Positions 9,986 through 23,858 of a stretch of 64,000 nucleotides of DNA are shown here, piece after piece. The stretch's first letter is position 1, and every line of letters begins with the position of its first letter. The position numbers and the translations under genes are program-made. The stretch is from the NCBI RefSeq assembly GCF_001506165.1, contig NZ_CP011427.1:868001-932000 (forward strand), written 5' to 3'. Below the pieces are notes generated by a model, which had not been told where the DNA came from, made no database searches, and worked only from the letters and a program-made list of their open reading frames with translations. The DNA is from Pantoea vagans. GTDB lineage: Bacteria; Pseudomonadota; Gammaproteobacteria; Enterobacterales; Enterobacteriaceae.

Positions 9986-10957
9986 ATGGCTAACATGTTT
10001 GCCCTGGTCCTGGTGATCGCCACACTGATAACTGGCGTTATCTGGTGTATCGATCGCTTTAAATGGGCACCCGCGCGTCGTGCTAAGCAGGCTGCTGCAC
10101 AAGCGCAGGCTGGTAATACTTTAGACAGTAAAACGCTGGCCAAAGTTGCTGCACAGCCGGGCTGGGTCGAAACCACGGCATCGGTGTTCCCGGTGCTGGC
10201 GGTGGTGCTGATCGTTCGCTCGTTCATTTTTGAGCCGTTCCAGATCCCGTCTGGTTCAATGATGCCCACGCTGCTGATTGGCGACTTTATCCTGGTGGAG
10301 AAGTTTGCTTACGGTATCAAAGATCCGATTACGCAAACCACGCTGATCCCAACGGGTCATCCGCAGCGCGGTGATGTGGCGGTATTTAAATACCCGAAAG
10401 ATCCCAGCGTGGATTACATCAAGCGTGTGATTGGTTTGCCGGGCGATAAAGTGGTGTTTGATCCTTACAGTAAAACGCTGACTATCAATCCAGGCTGTGG
10501 CACAGGCAAGTGTGAAACCGCACTGCCCGTGACCTACACCAATGTTGAACCGAGCGCCTTCATTCAGACCTTTAGTGGTTTTGATGGCAATGAAACCGGT
10601 AATGGTTTCTTCCAGGCGCCACAAGGCGAAACCATGAAAGGCGGTTTGCGCCTGGGGACACGCAAAGAGACATTGGGCACCGTCACGCACGATATCCTGT
10701 TAGTCAACGAAGCGCAGAGCCAGGCAAGCATGTATTATCAGCAGCCGGGCCAGCCGCAATCGACGTGGATCGTGCCGGAAGGGCAATACTTCATGATGGG
10801 CGATAACCGCGATAACAGCGCCGACAGCCGCTACTGGGGCTTTGTGCCTGAGAAGAACCTGGTCGGTAAAGCGGTGGCGATCTGGATGAGCTTTGATAAA
10901 CAAGAAGGACAGTGGCCAACGGGCGTGCGCTTAAGTCGCATTGGCGGAATCCACTGA
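9986..10957 (+). CDS. lepB: Signal peptidase I
   Basis: Signal peptidase I cleaves signal peptides from exported proteins at the outer face of the inner membrane. The 323-residue protein has two N-terminal membrane helices (about 3-21 and 66-80). The serine nucleophile is Ser91 in IPSGSMMPTL and the general base Lys146 in YIKRVIGLPGDKV. The box MMGDNRDNSADSRYWGF near the end completes the fold. It follows lepA closely, and rnc comes next after a structured leader. Confidence 0.97.
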   Translation: MANMFALVLVIATLITGVIWCIDRFKWAPARRAKQAAAQAQAGNTLDSKTLAKVAAQPGWVETTASVFPVLAVVLIVRSFIFEPFQIPSGSMMPTLLIGDFILVEKFAYGIKDPITQTTLIPTGHPQRGDVAVFKYPKDPSVDYIKRVIGLPGDKVVFDPYSKTLTINPGCGTGKCETALPVTYTNVEPSAFIQTFSGFDGNETGNGFFQAPQGETMKGGLRLGTRKETLGTVTHDILLVNEAQSQASMYYQQPGQPQSTWIVPEGQYFMMGDNRDNSADSRYWGFVPEKNLVGKAVAIWMSFDKQEGQWPTGVRLSRIGGIH

Positions 10958-10963
10958 TATTAA

Positions 10964-11752
<789 letters not shown>

Positions 11753-11805
11753 ATAAATAGTCATATCGCAGCGTCAACAGTGGCGCTGCCCAAGTCAGGA
11801 CTCGA

Positions 11806-12711
11806 ATGAGCGAACTCGAAACATATAGCGGCTTTGTCGCGATTGTAGGCCGACCTAACGTCGGTAAATCCACTTTGCTGAACCAGTTGCTGGGGCAGAA
11901 AGTGTCGATTACGTCACGCAAGCCGCAAACCACGCGTCACCGCATCATGGGGATTCACACCGAAGGCGCTTATCAGGCGATTTACGTGGATACCCCAGGG
12001 CTGCACATGGAAGAAAAGCGGGCGATTAACCGTCTGATGAACCGTGCTGCCAGTAGTTCGATTGGTGATGTGGAGCTGGTGATTTTCGTCGTTGAAGGCA
12101 CGCGCTGGACGCCAGACGATGAGATGGTGCTCAACAAGCTGCGCGACGGCAAAGTGCCCGTAGTGTTAGCCATCAATAAGGTCGATAACATTCAGGATAA
12201 AAGTATTCTGCTGCCGCATTTGCAGTTCCTCAGCCAGCAGATGAACTTCCTTGAAATCGTACCGATCTCGGCGGAAAGCGGGAAAAACGTTGATGCCATT
12301 GCCGCAATCGCGCGCAAATGCTTGCCAAAATCTGAGCATCACTTCCCAGAAGATTACGTCACCGACCGCTCTCAGCGCTTTATGGCCTCTGAGATCATCC
12401 GTGAAAAACTGATGCGCTTCCTGGGGGCTGAACTGCCTTATTCCGTCACCGTGGAGATCGAGCAGTTTGTCTCAAATGATCGCGGCGGCTACGACATCAA
12501 TGGCCTGATCCTCGTTGAGCGTGAAGGGCAGAAGAAGATGGTGATCGGCAACAAAGGTGCCAAGATCAAAACCATCGGCATTGAAGCGCGTAAAGACATG
12601 GAAGAGATGTTTGAAGCGAAAGTGCATCTTGAATTGTGGGTCAAAGTGAAATCGGGCTGGGCAGACGACGAACGTGCGCTGCGCAGCTTGGGTTACTCCG
12701 ACGAAGGTTAA
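11806..12711 (+). CDS. era: GTPase Era
   Basis: Era is an essential GTPase that binds the 3' end of 16S rRNA and guides 30S maturation. The 301-residue protein has G1 GRPNVGKS (15-22), G3 DTPG (62-65) and G4 NKVD (124-127). A C-terminal KH domain has the [11 protein letters not shown] loop. It lies 53 bp after rnc, with recO starting three bases after its stop. Confidence 0.97.
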   Translation: MSELETYSGFVAIVGRPNVGKSTLLNQLLGQKVSITSRKPQTTRHRIMGIHTEGAYQAIYVDTPGLHMEEKRAINRLMNRAASSSIGDVELVIFVVEGTRWTPDDEMVLNKLRDGKVPVVLAINKVDNIQDKSILLPHLQFLSQQMNFLEIVPISAESGKNVDAIAAIARKCLPKSEHHFPEDYVTDRSQRFMASEIIREKLMRFLGAELPYSVTVEIEQFVSNDRGGYDINGLILVEREGQKKMVIGNKGAKIKTIGIEARKDMEEMFEAKVHLELWVKVKSGWADDERALRSLGYSDEG

Positions 12712-12714
12712 TTG

Positions 12715-13443
12715 ATGGAAGGCTGGCAACGCGCCTTTGTGCTGCATAGTCGCCCTTACAGCGAAACCAGCCTACTCCTCGATCTGTTCAGCGAAAGCGA
12801 AGGGCGCGTTCGCGTCCTGGCCAAAGGCGCCCGCTCGCGCCGCTCTCAACTCAAAGGTGCTTTACAGCCTTTCACACCGTTGCTGGTGCGTTGGGGCGGT
12901 CGTGGTGAAGTGAAAACACTGCGCAGCGCCGAAGCGGTATCGCTGGCATTACCGCTCAGTGGCATCACACTCTACTGCGGACTGTACGTCAATGAACTGC
13001 TGTCCCGCGTGCTTGAGCAAGAAATTCCCTTCTCCGATCTCTTCTTCGATTACCTCAATTGCATCCAGATGCTGGCAGTTGGCAATGGCACGCCGGAACC
13101 TGCGCTGCGTCGCTTTGAGCTGGCGCTGCTGGGTCACCTGGGTTATGGCGTCGATTTCTTGCATTGCGCGGGCAGTGGCGAAGAGATCGATGACGGCATG
13201 ACGTACAGCTACCGGGAAGAGAAAGGATTTATTGCCAGTCTGGTGGTGAATCAGCGCAGTTTTACCGGCCGCCAGCTGCGCGCCTTGTGGGAACGTGATT
13301 TCCCCGATGCCGACAGCCTGCGTGCGGCAAAACGCTTTACGCGAATGGCGTTGAAGCCCTACCTCGGCGGTAAACCCCTGAAGAGCCAGGAACTGTTTCG
13401 TCAGTTTGTCCCAAAAAAGAAACCCGATGTGTCAAACGACTAG
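12715..13443 (+). CDS. recO: DNA repair protein RecO
   Basis: RecO works with RecR and RecF to load RecA on SSB-coated single-stranded DNA during gap repair. The 242-residue protein starts [17 protein letters not shown], as in E. coli. It has the N-terminal OB fold and a helical C-terminal domain ending in the conserved [17 protein letters not shown]. An adjacent in-frame TTG at 12712 is a less likely start. It is coupled to era with a three-base gap. Confidence 0.96.
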   Translation: MEGWQRAFVLHSRPYSETSLLLDLFSESEGRVRVLAKGARSRRSQLKGALQPFTPLLVRWGGRGEVKTLRSAEAVSLALPLSGITLYCGLYVNELLSRVLEQEIPFSDLFFDYLNCIQMLAVGNGTPEPALRRFELALLGHLGYGVDFLHCAGSGEEIDDGMTYSYREEKGFIASLVVNQRSFTGRQLRALWERDFPDADSLRAAKRFTRMALKPYLGGKPLKSQELFRQFVPKKKPDVSND

Positions 13444-13514
13444 CGCTGGTCGTACCGCTTGATATTCTTAAGCCCGGTAAACTGCAAACACACTGAACAC
13501 ATTTAAGGATTGTC

Positions 13515-14246
13515 ATGGCTGAGTTGCTGTTAGGGGTCAACATTGACCATATCGCCACCGTACGTAACGCACGTGGCACGAATTATCCCGATCCCGTTCA
13601 AGCGGCGTTTGTTTCAGAGCAAGCGGGTGCAGATGGCATTACTGTTCACCTGCGCGAAGATCGTCGCCATATTACCGATCGTGATGTGCGGATCCTGCGT
13701 GACACCATCCAGACACGCATGAATCTGGAGATGGCGGTCACCGATGAGATGATCGATATCGCCTGTGAGATCAAACCGCATTTCGTCTGCCTGGTGCCTG
13801 AAAAGCGTCAGGAAGTGACCACGGAAGGCGGTCTGGATGTGGCGGGCCAGCAGGACAAAATCAACGCTGCGGTGCGCTTGTTAAGCGAGGCAGGCATTCT
13901 GGTCTCTCTGTTTATCGATGCCGATCACCGTCAAATAGAGGCGGCAGTGGCCAGCGGTGCGCCTTATATCGAAATTCATACTGGCGCTTATGCGGAAGCC
14001 CCGGAAGGCTTGGAGCGTGATGCTGAGTTGTCGCGCATTCGTAAAGCCGCGACCTTTGCCGCCAGTTTAGGTCTGAAGGTCAATGCCGGTCATGGCCTGA
14101 CGTATCACAACGTGCAACCTATCGCGGAATTGCCAGAAATGCATGAGCTGAATATTGGTCACGCGATTATTGGTCGCGCACTGTTTAGCGGACTGGCTGA
14201 TGCAGTAGCTGAAATGAAACAGCTGATGCGGGAAGCGCGTCGCTAA
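13515..14246 (+). CDS. pdxJ: Pyridoxine 5'-phosphate synthase
   Basis: PdxJ condenses 1-deoxyxylulose 5-phosphate with 3-amino-2-oxopropyl phosphate to form pyridoxine 5'-phosphate, the last ring-forming step of vitamin B6 synthesis. The 243-residue TIM-barrel protein carries [17 protein letters not shown] at its start and the phosphate-binding GHGLTYHNV segment. It lies 71 bp after recO. Its stop codon overlaps the acpS ATG (TAATG), so the two are coupled. Confidence 0.97.
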   Translation: MAELLLGVNIDHIATVRNARGTNYPDPVQAAFVSEQAGADGITVHLREDRRHITDRDVRILRDTIQTRMNLEMAVTDEMIDIACEIKPHFVCLVPEKRQEVTTEGGLDVAGQQDKINAAVRLLSEAGILVSLFIDADHRQIEAAVASGAPYIEIHTGAYAEAPEGLERDAELSRIRKAATFAASLGLKVNAGHGLTYHNVQPIAELPEMHELNIGHAIIGRALFSGLADAVAEMKQLMREARR

Positions 14247-14626
14247 TGGCGATCCTCGGGCTTGGCAGTGACATTGTCGAAATCGAACGTATTGCAGGTG
14301 TGATTGAACGATCCGGCGATCGTCTGGCGCGTCGCGTACTGAGTGAAGCCGAGTGGCAGCAATATCAAGCGCACCAGCAGCCCGTTCGCTTCTTGGCAAA
14401 ACGTTTTGCCGTCAAGGAAGCGGCAGCCAAAGCGTTCGGCACCGGCATCCGAGGAGGATTGGCGTTTAATCAGTTCGAAGTCTACAACGATGCCTTGGGC
14501 AAACCGGGTTTACGTTTCTTCGAGCAGGCGAAAGTGATTGCCAGCCAACTCGGTGTGAAACACGTGCATGTCACGTTAGCCGATGAACGTCATTATGCCT
14601 GCGCCACGGTGATCATCGAAGATTAG
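14246..14626 (+). CDS. acpS: Holo-[acyl-carrier-protein] synthase
   Basis: AcpS transfers the 4'-phosphopantetheine arm from coenzyme A to acyl carrier protein, activating it for fatty acid synthesis. The 126-residue protein has the metal-binding Asp9 ([12 protein letters not shown]) and Glu58 ([15 protein letters not shown]). It overlaps pdxJ at the start and the convergent yfhL at the end by four bases. Confidence 0.97.
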   Translation: MAILGLGSDIVEIERIAGVIERSGDRLARRVLSEAEWQQYQAHQQPVRFLAKRFAVKEAAAKAFGTGIRGGLAFNQFEVYNDALGKPGLRFFEQAKVIASQLGVKHVHVTLADERHYACATVIIED

Positions 14627-14871
14627 ACATTTAAGACCACAAATTTCTCCCACAGCGCCTCGCGACTTTCAGGGTGCTGTGGGTCCGAAATGATGGTGTT
14701 ATCAATCGGGCAGACGCTTTGGCAGGTCGGCACATCATAATGGCCCACGCATTCTGTGCAGCGGTCGACATCAATCTCATAGATCGCCTCCCCTAAGCTG
14801 ATCGCCTGGTTTGGGCATTCAGGTTCGCACATATCACAGTTGATGCATTTCGTGGTGATCAATAACGCCAT
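14623..14871 (-). CDS. yfhL: Ferredoxin YfhL, 2[4Fe-4S] type
   Basis: This is a small cytoplasmic electron carrier. The 82-residue protein has two cysteine clusters: C9-x2-C12-x2-C15-x3-C19, and C38-x2-C41-x8-C50-x3-C54. The eight-residue insert in the second cluster marks the Allochromatium-type low-potential ferredoxins to which E. coli YfhL belongs. The ATG is preceded by a weak site. It converges on acpS, as in E. coli. Which pathway it serves is not settled. Confidence 0.94.
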   Translation of the reverse strand: MALLITTKCINCDMCEPECPNQAISLGEAIYEIDVDRCTECVGHYDVPTCQSVCPIDNTIISDPQHPESREALWEKFVVLNV

Positions 14872-15081
14872 GGTGTCTGTCAGTGTGTTTAGCAGGCGCG
14901 CACCTTAGCATAAATCACCTCAATTGACCCGACAGGGTATTGGCCTGCATCAAACAATCTGCGAATAAAACTCACTGTAGAACTATTCATCAATTATTGA
15001 TGACGGGTTGCTAGTGAGTGGGAATAATCCGAGTTATCATTTCGTGCGATAATGACCGGCACAATTGCTTGTCATACAGGC

Positions 15082-15273
15082 ATGAAAAATAACGAAGTGA
15101 AAAATATTCTGATTAAACAACACTGTTTGTGCTGCGGTCGACCCATTGGGTTCTGGGCGCGACTCATCTCTGCTGAGCAGTCGCTGTGCGATGAATGCTT
15201 ACACCATCTGCAACGTGATAGTCGCGAAGCCTGTCGTCAGGCGGAAAGGGAGAGTGTTAAAAAGGCCGACTAA
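15082..15273 (+). CDS. Small protein with two CxxC pairs, function unknown
   Basis: I do not recognise this protein. From ATG 15082 (preceded by CAGG) it is 63 residues; ATG 15052 would add 10. It contains CLCCGRP and, about 20 residues later, CDEC, a spacing that could bind one zinc ion as a short ribbon. The tail is charged and helical-looking. In E. coli the matching gap between yfhL and yfhH holds the ShoB/OhsC toxin-antitoxin locus, but this protein has no membrane segment and is not ShoB. It converges on yfhH across a palindromic repeat. Confidence 0.5.
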   Translation: MKNNEVKNILIKQHCLCCGRPIGFWARLISAEQSLCDECLHHLQRDSREACRQAERESVKKAD

Positions 15274-15317
15274 TGGTCTATTCAGCTCACTAAACTAAAC
15301 ATTAAATCTTGATGCCA

Positions 15318-15403
15318 GTGCGCATTAATGTGCACCCTACGAAAATCGTGCTCGATCGTCGCAGGGTTGCCATGTATGGCGAGCAAAAAGCGCTTAAGTG
15401 ACC
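15318..15403. repeat. Bipartite palindromic intergenic repeat, copy 1
   Basis: The first part is the palindrome GTGCGCATTAATGTGCAC (15318-15335). The second (15361-15403) is GCAGGG, a GCCAT..ATGGC hairpin, then CAAAAAGCGCTTAAGT and AC. The second part is repeated with few changes at 40250-40292, where it again follows a small GCGCAT palindrome. It lies between two convergent genes. Confidence 0.65.
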
Positions 15404-15413
15404 AGCATCTGAT

Positions 15414-16253
15414 TCAAACCAGCTTCTTCACCAACTCTTCACTGTGGCGAATATGGCTCGACGCGCGTTCTGGGTCGTTCTGAACCAGCGCCATAAACAG
15501 CAGGTCGGTCAACGCCAACTGTGCGCTGGTTGAAGAGATGGCCGCACTGCGTGTGCTCTGCTCTTCAGCCACGGTGTAGAGGCAGACAGACGCACACTGC
15601 TGCAATGAGTTAGGGGTGAAGCCGGTAAACGCCAGCACATCTACACCCAACTGCGCGGCTTCCTGCGCGGCAAGATTGATTTCCCGACGTTCACCGGTGT
15701 AGGAGATCGTCAGCAAGACATCGCCCGGAGCCATCGCCTGCACGCTCGCCAGTAAAGCATGCATATCCTGCTCGGCCACCGCGTTGATGCCAATCTTCAT
15801 TAGCTTCCACGAGAAATCTTTCGCCACCAGCCCCGATGCGCCAATCCCGACCAACAAAATGCGGTTGGCGTTTTTCAGCAGTTGCAGCGTCTGTAACAGC
15901 TTCTCTTCGCTGTTGATATCCAGCGTGGCGCGGATTGCGGAGATCTTTTCTGTCAGCAACTTCTCACCCACTACTTTGAGCGGGTCATCGCTGAGGATAT
16001 GGTTATGAACCGTAATGGCGTCACGATCGGCCAGCGATTCACTCAGCGCCAGCTTTAACGCCGGAAAACCTTTGTAGCCCAGTTTCTGGGCGAATTTCAC
16101 CACGCTAGACTGGCTGACACCCGATTCCTCAGCCAGTTTTTGCGAACTCAGATGCCGTGCCCGATCCGGCTGCGACAGCAAAAAATCCGCCAGCCGACGC
16201 TCATTCAGCGCCAGTCGAGGGTAAAGCTGGCGAATTCGCAGCAATGAACTCAT
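15414..16253 (-). CDS. yfhH: MurR/RpiR family transcriptional regulator YfhH
   Basis: RpiR-type regulators pair an N-terminal helix-turn-helix with a sugar-phosphate-binding SIS domain and control sugar use genes. In the 279-residue product the DNA-binding part covers about 1-75 (helix-turn-helix LSSQKLAEESGVSQSSVVKF near 35-54). The SIS domain spans about 128-260 with LLVGIGASGLVAKDF and LTISYTGERREI. It stands alone between a palindromic repeat and pgpC, so its targets are not evident from context. The ligand is unknown. Confidence 0.88.
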   Translation of the reverse strand: MSSLLRIRQLYPRLALNERRLADFLLSQPDRARHLSSQKLAEESGVSQSSVVKFAQKLGYKGFPALKLALSESLADRDAITVHNHILSDDPLKVVGEKLLTEKISAIRATLDINSEEKLLQTLQLLKNANRILLVGIGASGLVAKDFSWKLMKIGINAVAEQDMHALLASVQAMAPGDVLLTISYTGERREINLAAQEAAQLGVDVLAFTGFTPNSLQQCASVCLYTVAEEQSTRSAAISSTSAQLALTDLLFMALVQNDPERASSHIRHSEELVKKLV

Positions 16254-16460
16254 GTTCGATCCTTAATCCAACTATTCCCGATTGAGCGTAGTCTCTTTTC
16301 GCGCCGTCACTGTTTAATGACAGCGCACCGCTACAAAGAATAAACTATTCAGCTGGCATTGTAGTCATTGGAATTAAAAATGACTGTTTTCGCCCCCGAG
16401 AATGAAGCTGGCTACACTGTAGGGCAAGCCGTAGAGTTAAAAAGCGATAAGGAGTGAAGT

Positions 16461-19104
<2,644 letters not shown>

Positions 19105-19268
19105 ATAGTTGTCTCTTAATGGCTCACAGGCCTCTGTCTTTTAAAGGCAGTATTTATGTTGTTTTCACTCCCAGAGCGAGGGGCATTTTGCGCAACAAAG
19201 CGCAACAGGGCAACTTATATAGCAAGAATTGCGCAAAATTCAGCCAAATGCTGAGTGCCAGATTTTAT

Positions 19269-19284
19269 GCGCAAACGGTTTCGT
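19269..19284 (+). promoter_or_regulatory. PurR operator of purL
   Basis: GCGCAAACGGTTTCGT matches the PurR box ACGCAAACGTTTTCGT at 14 of 16 positions. It covers the -35 region of a promoter with a perfect TATAAT at 19302-19307. PurR with hypoxanthine or guanine would repress purL here. Confidence 0.85.
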
Positions 19285-19301
19285 AACCCGCGAGGTTTCT
19301 C

Positions 19302-19307
19302 TATAAT
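19302..19307 (+). promoter_or_regulatory. -10 element of the purL promoter
   Basis: A perfect TATAAT lies 17 bp after a weak -35 (TTTCGT) embedded in the PurR operator. Transcription would start near 19314, about 61 nt before purL. Confidence 0.7.
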
Positions 19308-19374
19308 ACCGCCCGTTTTCCCCTGTTGCGCCCAATGAAGCGTCGCCCGGCGCTTCAAAGACGAGAGATCTTTG

Positions 19375-22300
19375 ATGATGGAAATTCTGCGTGGTTCGCC
19401 CGCTCTGTCGGCATTTCGTGTAAACAAACTGCTGACCCGCTTTCAGGACGCTCACCTGCCAGTGAGTGATATTTACGCCGAGTACGTCCATTTTGCCGAT
19501 GTCAGCGCACCACTCAGTGCGGATGAACACGCCCGCCTGCAACGTTTGCTGAAATACGGTCCTTCTCTCGCCGAACACGCGCCACAAGGGCGTCTGTTGC
19601 TGGTGACCCCGCGCCCTGGCACGATCTCCCCGTGGTCCTCAAAAGCCACCGACATCGCGCACAACTGCGACTTGCCACAGGTTATTCGCCTGGAACGCGG
19701 TATGGCGTTTTATGTGCAGGCACCGCAACTGACCGAAGCACAATGGCAGCAGCTGGCTAGCCTGCTGCATGACCGCATGATGGAAACCGTGTTTGGTGAC
19801 CTTAATGATGCGCAGCAACTGTTTGCACATCATGAGCCGCAGCCGCTGAAAAGCGTGGACGTGCTGGGCGCAGGCCGAGTTGCTCTGGAGCAAACCAACA
19901 CCACGCTGGGTCTGGCGCTGGCCGATGACGAAATCGACTACCTGCTGGATGCCTTTACCAAGCTGGGTCGCAATCCTAACGACATCGAGCTCTACATGTT
20001 TGCCCAGGCAAACTCTGAGCACTGCCGTCACAAAATCTTCAACGCCGATTGGATCATCGACGGTGAAAAACAGCCGAAATCGCTGTTTAAAATGATCAAA
20101 AACACCTTTGAACATAATCCAGAGCACGTGCTGTCTGCTTATAAAGACAACGCTGCGGTGATGGAAGGTTCACAGGTTGGCCGCTTCTACGCCGATGCGC
20201 AGAAGGGCGAATACAACTTCCATCAGGAAGATGCCCATATCCTGATGAAGGTGGAAACCCACAACCACCCAACGGCGATTTCACCGTGGCCAGGTGCGGC
20301 AACCGGTTCAGGCGGTGAAATCCGTGATGAAGGCGCAACCGGACGTGGCGCGAAGCCAAAAGCAGGTCTGGTCGGCTTCTCGGTTTCCAACCTGCGTATT
20401 CCGGGCTTTGAACAGCCATGGGAAGAAGATTTCGGTAAGCCAGATCGCATCGTCACTGCGCTGGACATCATGACCGAAGGCCCGTTGGGCGGCGCGGCGT
20501 TCAACAACGAATTTGGTCGTCCGGCCTTGAATGGTTACTTCCGTACCTACGAAGAGCGCGTCAACAGCCATAATGGCTCAGAACTGCGTGGATACCATAA
20601 GCCAATCATGCTGGCGGGCGGAATTGGTAACATTCGTGCCGACCATGTGCAAAAAGGCGAAATCGTTGTCGGCGCGAAACTGATCGTGCTTGGCGGCCCG
20701 GCAATGAACATCGGTTTAGGCGGCGGCGCGGCCTCTTCCATGGCATCTGGTCAATCTGATGCTGACCTGGATTTCGCTTCTGTACAGCGTGATAACCCAG
20801 AAATGGAACGTCGTTGCCAGGAAGTGATCGACCGCTGCTGGCAACTGGGCGAAGCCAACCCGATTCTGTTCATCCACGATGTGGGTGCAGGCGGCCTGTC
20901 CAACGCAATGCCTGAACTGGTCAGCGATGGCGGCCGTGGCGGTAACTTCAACCTGCGCGATATCCTCAACGATGAGCCAGGCATGAGCCCGCTGGAAGTG
21001 TGGTGTAACGAATCGCAGGAGCGTTATGTGCTGGCCGTTGCGCCTGCGCAGTTAGCGCTGTTCGATGAGCTGTGTCAGCGTGAGCGCGCGCCGTATGCGG
21101 TGATTGGTGAAGCGACGGAAGAGCTGCATCTGAACCTCGGCGACAGCCACTTCGACAACAAACCTATCGATATGCCACTGGACGTGCTGCTGGGCAAAAC
21201 GCCGAAGATGACGCGTGATGTTGCCAGCCAGCAAGCCAAAGGCGATGCGCTGGTACGAGACAACATTACCGTGGCCGATGCAGTTAACCGCGTATTGCAT
21301 CTGCCAACCGTGGCAGAGAAAACCTTCCTGATCACCATCGGTGACCGCAGTGTAACCGGTATGGTGGCACGCGATCAGATGGTGGGACCATGGCAGATTC
21401 CGGTAGCAAACTGTGCCGTCACCACCGCTAGCCTCGACAGCTATCACGGTGAAGCCTTCTCACTGGGCGAGCGTGCACCGGTCGCCTTGCTGGACTTCGC
21501 CGCATCAGGCCGTCTGGCCGTGGGTGAAGCGCTGACTAACCTGGCCGCCACCTCGATTGGTTCCCTGCAGCGGGTGAAACTCTCGGCAAACTGGATGGCC
21601 GCAGCCGGTCACCCAGGTGAAGATGCCGGTCTGTATGCGGCAGTGAAAGCGGTTGGCGAAGAGTTGTGTCCAGCCCTGGGTATCACTATCCCGGTGGGCA
21701 AAGACTCCATGTCGATGAAGACCCGCTGGCAGCAGGGCACCGAGCAGCGTGAGATGACCTCACCGCTGTCACTGGTGATCACCGCATTTGCGCGTGTAGA
21801 AGATGTGCGCCGTACGGTCACGCCACAGCTGCAAGCGGATAAAGATAACCTGCTGTTGCTGGTTGATCTGGGTAACGGTGCCAACACCTTAGGTGCCACC
21901 GCGCTGTCTCAGGTTTACCGTCAGCTGGGCGATAAACCTGCTGATGTGCGCGATGCGTCTCAGCTGGCAGGCTTCTTTAACGCCATTCAGGCGCTGGTGG
22001 CCGAGCAGAAATTGCTGGCTTATCACGACCGTTCAGATGGCGGCTTGCTGGTCACACTGGCCGAAATGGCCTTCACCGGTCACTGCGGTATTGAAGCGGA
22101 TATCGCCGCACTGGGCAGCGATGCGTTGGCGGCACTGTTCACCGAAGAGTTGGGTGCAGTAATCCAGATTAACGCCGCAGATCGTGCAGCCGTTGAGAAA
22201 GTGTTTGCCGACCATGGTCTGAGCAGCAACGTGCATGTGATTGGCCAGGCATTACCGGGTGATCGCTTTGTCATTCGTTCTGGCGAAAGCGCCGTGTACA

Positions 22301-23265
22301 GCGAAAGCCGTACCACATTGCGTACCTGGTGGGCAGAAACCACCTGGCAGATGCAGCGTCTGCGTGATAACCCAGCCTGTGCGGATCAGGAACATGAAGC
22401 GAAGAAGGACGACAACGACCCTGGCTTAAACGTGCATCTGACCTTCAAGCCAGAAGAAGATGTGGCTGCACCGATGATCGCCACTGGCGCGCGTCCACGT
22501 GTTGCCGTGCTGCGTGAGCAGGGTGTGAACTCCCACGTTGAAATGGCGGCTGCCTTCCATCGTGCCGGCTTCACCGCCGTTGACGTCCACATGAGCGATC
22601 TGCTGGCGGGACGTCGTGGTCTGGAAGAGTTCCAGGCGCTGGTAGCCTGCGGTGGTTTCTCTTACGGTGACGTGCTGGGTGCCGGTGAGGGTTGGGCGAA
22701 GTCGATTCTGTTCAACGGCCGTGTGCGTGACGAGTTTGAAAACTTCTTCCACCGTCCACAGACCCTGGCGCTGGGCGTGTGCAACGGTTGCCAGATGATG
22801 TCAAACCTGCGTGAGCTGATTCCGGGTAGTGAGCTGTGGCCACGCTTCGTACGTAACCAGTCCGAGCGTTTTGAAGCGCGTTTCAGCCTGGTTGAAGTCG
22901 CGGCAAGTCCATCACTGCTGCTGGACGGCATGGCCGGTTCTCACATGCCTATCGCGGTTTCTCACGGGGAAGGCTTTGTGGAAGTGCGTGATGCTAACCA
23001 TCTGGCGCAATTGGAAAGCAAAGGCCTGGTGGCACTGCGCTTCGTTGATAACTTCGGTAAAGTGACCGAGAGTTACCCAGCAAACCCGAACGGTTCGCCG
23101 AACGGTATCACTGCGGTAACCAACGAAAGCGGACGTGTGACCATCATGATGCCACACCCGGAGCGCGTGTTCCGTACCGTGAGCAACTCCTGGCATCCGG
23201 CAGAGTGGGGCGAAGACAGCCCATGGATGCGTATTTTCCGCAATGCGCGTAAACAGCTGGGATAA
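19375..23265 (+). CDS. purL: Phosphoribosylformylglycinamidine synthase
   Basis: PurL converts FGAR, glutamine and ATP to FGAM, the fourth step of purine synthesis. The 1296-residue protein is the single-chain enterobacterial form: an N-terminal linker domain, duplicated AIR-synthetase-like halves ([35 protein letters not shown]), and a C-terminal glutaminase domain. That domain has its nucleophilic cysteine in [10 protein letters not shown] near residue 1136 and a PHPERVFR motif. The start is ATG 19375 ([15 protein letters not shown]); a TTG just before it is ignored. It is regulated by PurR. Confidence 0.98.
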   Translation: MMEILRGSPALSAFRVNKLLTRFQDAHLPVSDIYAEYVHFADVSAPLSADEHARLQRLLKYGPSLAEHAPQGRLLLVTPRPGTISPWSSKATDIAHNCDLPQVIRLERGMAFYVQAPQLTEAQWQQLASLLHDRMMETVFGDLNDAQQLFAHHEPQPLKSVDVLGAGRVALEQTNTTLGLALADDEIDYLLDAFTKLGRNPNDIELYMFAQANSEHCRHKIFNADWIIDGEKQPKSLFKMIKNTFEHNPEHVLSAYKDNAAVMEGSQVGRFYADAQKGEYNFHQEDAHILMKVETHNHPTAISPWPGAATGSGGEIRDEGATGRGAKPKAGLVGFSVSNLRIPGFEQPWEEDFGKPDRIVTALDIMTEGPLGGAAFNNEFGRPALNGYFRTYEERVNSHNGSELRGYHKPIMLAGGIGNIRADHVQKGEIVVGAKLIVLGGPAMNIGLGGGAASSMASGQSDADLDFASVQRDNPEMERRCQEVIDRCWQLGEANPILFIHDVGAGGLSNAMPELVSDGGRGGNFNLRDILNDEPGMSPLEVWCNESQERYVLAVAPAQLALFDELCQRERAPYAVIGEATEELHLNLGDSHFDNKPIDMPLDVLLGKTPKMTRDVASQQAKGDALVRDNITVADAVNRVLHLPTVAEKTFLITIGDRSVTGMVARDQMVGPWQIPVANCAVTTASLDSYHGEAFSLGERAPVALLDFAASGRLAVGEALTNLAATSIGSLQRVKLSANWMAAAGHPGEDAGLYAAVKAVGEELCPALGITIPVGKDSMSMKTRWQQGTEQREMTSPLSLVITAFARVEDVRRTVTPQLQADKDNLLLLVDLGNGANTLGATALSQVYRQLGDKPADVRDASQLAGFFNAIQALVAEQKLLAYHDRSDGGLLVTLAEMAFTGHCGIEADIAALGSDALAALFTEELGAVIQINAADRAAVEKVFADHGLSSNVHVIGQALPGDRFVIRSGESAVYSESRTTLRTWWAETTWQMQRLRDNPACADQEHEAKKDDNDPGLNVHLTFKPEEDVAAPMIATGARPRVAVLREQGVNSHVEMAAAFHRAGFTAVDVHMSDLLAGRRGLEEFQALVACGGFSYGDVLGAGEGWAKSILFNGRVRDEFENFFHRPQTLALGVCNGCQMMSNLRELIPGSELWPRFVRNQSERFEARFSLVEVAASPSLLLDGMAGSHMPIAVSHGEGFVEVRDANHLAQLESKGLVALRFVDNFGKVTESYPANPNGSPNGITAVTNESGRVTIMMPHPERVFRTVSNSWHPAEWGEDSPWMRIFRNARKQLG

Positions 23266-23283
23266 GTCTTCCCATTCGCTTAA

Positions 23284-23310
23284 GAAGTCGCCTTCGGGCG
23301 ACTTTTTTTT
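23284..23310 (+). terminator. Rho-independent terminator of purL
   Basis: AAGTCGCC-TTCG-GGCGACTT with a UUCG tetraloop is followed by a run of T, 18 nt after the purL stop. Confidence 0.9.
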
Positions 23311-23347
23311 GCGCCCGGTAAAGCGGTTTTTGCCGGATTTTAGCGAG

Positions 23348-23365
23348 TGTCTAAAATCGGCGACA
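23348..23365 (+). promoter_or_regulatory. GlrR box 1 of glmY
   Basis: TGTC-N10-GACA matches the known GlrR (QseF) activator site exactly. It is centred about 216 bp upstream of the predicted glmY start. Confidence 0.75.
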
Positions 23366-23380
23366 ACTCTTGCTTATCAC

Positions 23381-23398
23381 TGTCTCTAAATGGTGACA
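23381..23398 (+). promoter_or_regulatory. GlrR box 2 of glmY
   Basis: A second exact TGTC-N10-GACA is centred 33 bp (about three helical turns) after box 1. Confidence 0.75.
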
Positions 23399-23443
23399 TT
23401 TAACTCATTGATTTTAAATGCCTCGATTTAACGATCTTTATAA

Positions 23444-23461
23444 TGTTGCCGATTAGCGACA
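23444..23461 (+). promoter_or_regulatory. GlrR box 3 of glmY
   Basis: TGTT-N10-GACA differs from the consensus at one position and is centred 63 bp (about six turns) after box 2. Three such boxes are also found upstream of E. coli glmY. Confidence 0.65.
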
Positions 23462-23546
23462 CTTTTACCGGACCAGCCGGTCCGCTTTGAGCATCAAAAT
23501 GTGATTAACCCCCGCATAACTCTGATAATACTGGTTATTTCATTTT

Positions 23547-23561
23547 TGGCACGATAGTTGC
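23547..23561 (+). promoter_or_regulatory. Sigma-54 promoter of glmY
   Basis: TGGCAC-N5-TTGC is a perfect -24/-12 element. An overlapping TATACT at 23562-23567 could serve sigma-70, as in E. coli, where the two promoters share one start. Transcription should begin near 23573. Confidence 0.85.
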
Positions 23562-23572
23562 TATACTTACAA

Positions 23573-23786
23573 CGTTGCTCATTCTCCTGTCTATGAATGC
23601 CCCGCATTGCGGTTGAGCTCATAAAAACTGAATGACGCACCAAACGGAGCCTGCCGTCCACCCCACCGATAATCGTTTGCTTTGCAACGTTATCAAGCAT
23701 CGGACGTAACGTTGAGTAAGGCTCCACCTATTTTGCAAGCGATGCTGCGGCGTCGCTCTCACGGCAGGCCAAAAGGCCTGCCGTTT
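23573..23786 (+). ncRNA. glmY: Small regulatory RNA GlmY
   Basis: GlmY is an sRNA that, after 3' processing, titrates the adaptor RapZ. This protects its relative GlmZ, which activates translation of glmS (glucosamine-6-phosphate synthase). The call rests on position between purL and glrK, a perfect sigma-54 promoter with three GlrR boxes upstream, and a strong terminator (ACGGCAGGCC-AAAA-GGCCTGCCGT, 23761-23780, then TTTT). The predicted full-length RNA is about 214 nt, somewhat longer than the 184 nt of E. coli. No reading frame of note lies inside. Exact ends are inferred. Confidence 0.8.
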
Positions 23787-23858
23787 TCATATCTCCACTT
23801 TCTAACCTTCTGATACTTCGCTAGCATGCCTGCAGTTCACCTTTAAGGAAGCGCGGTT

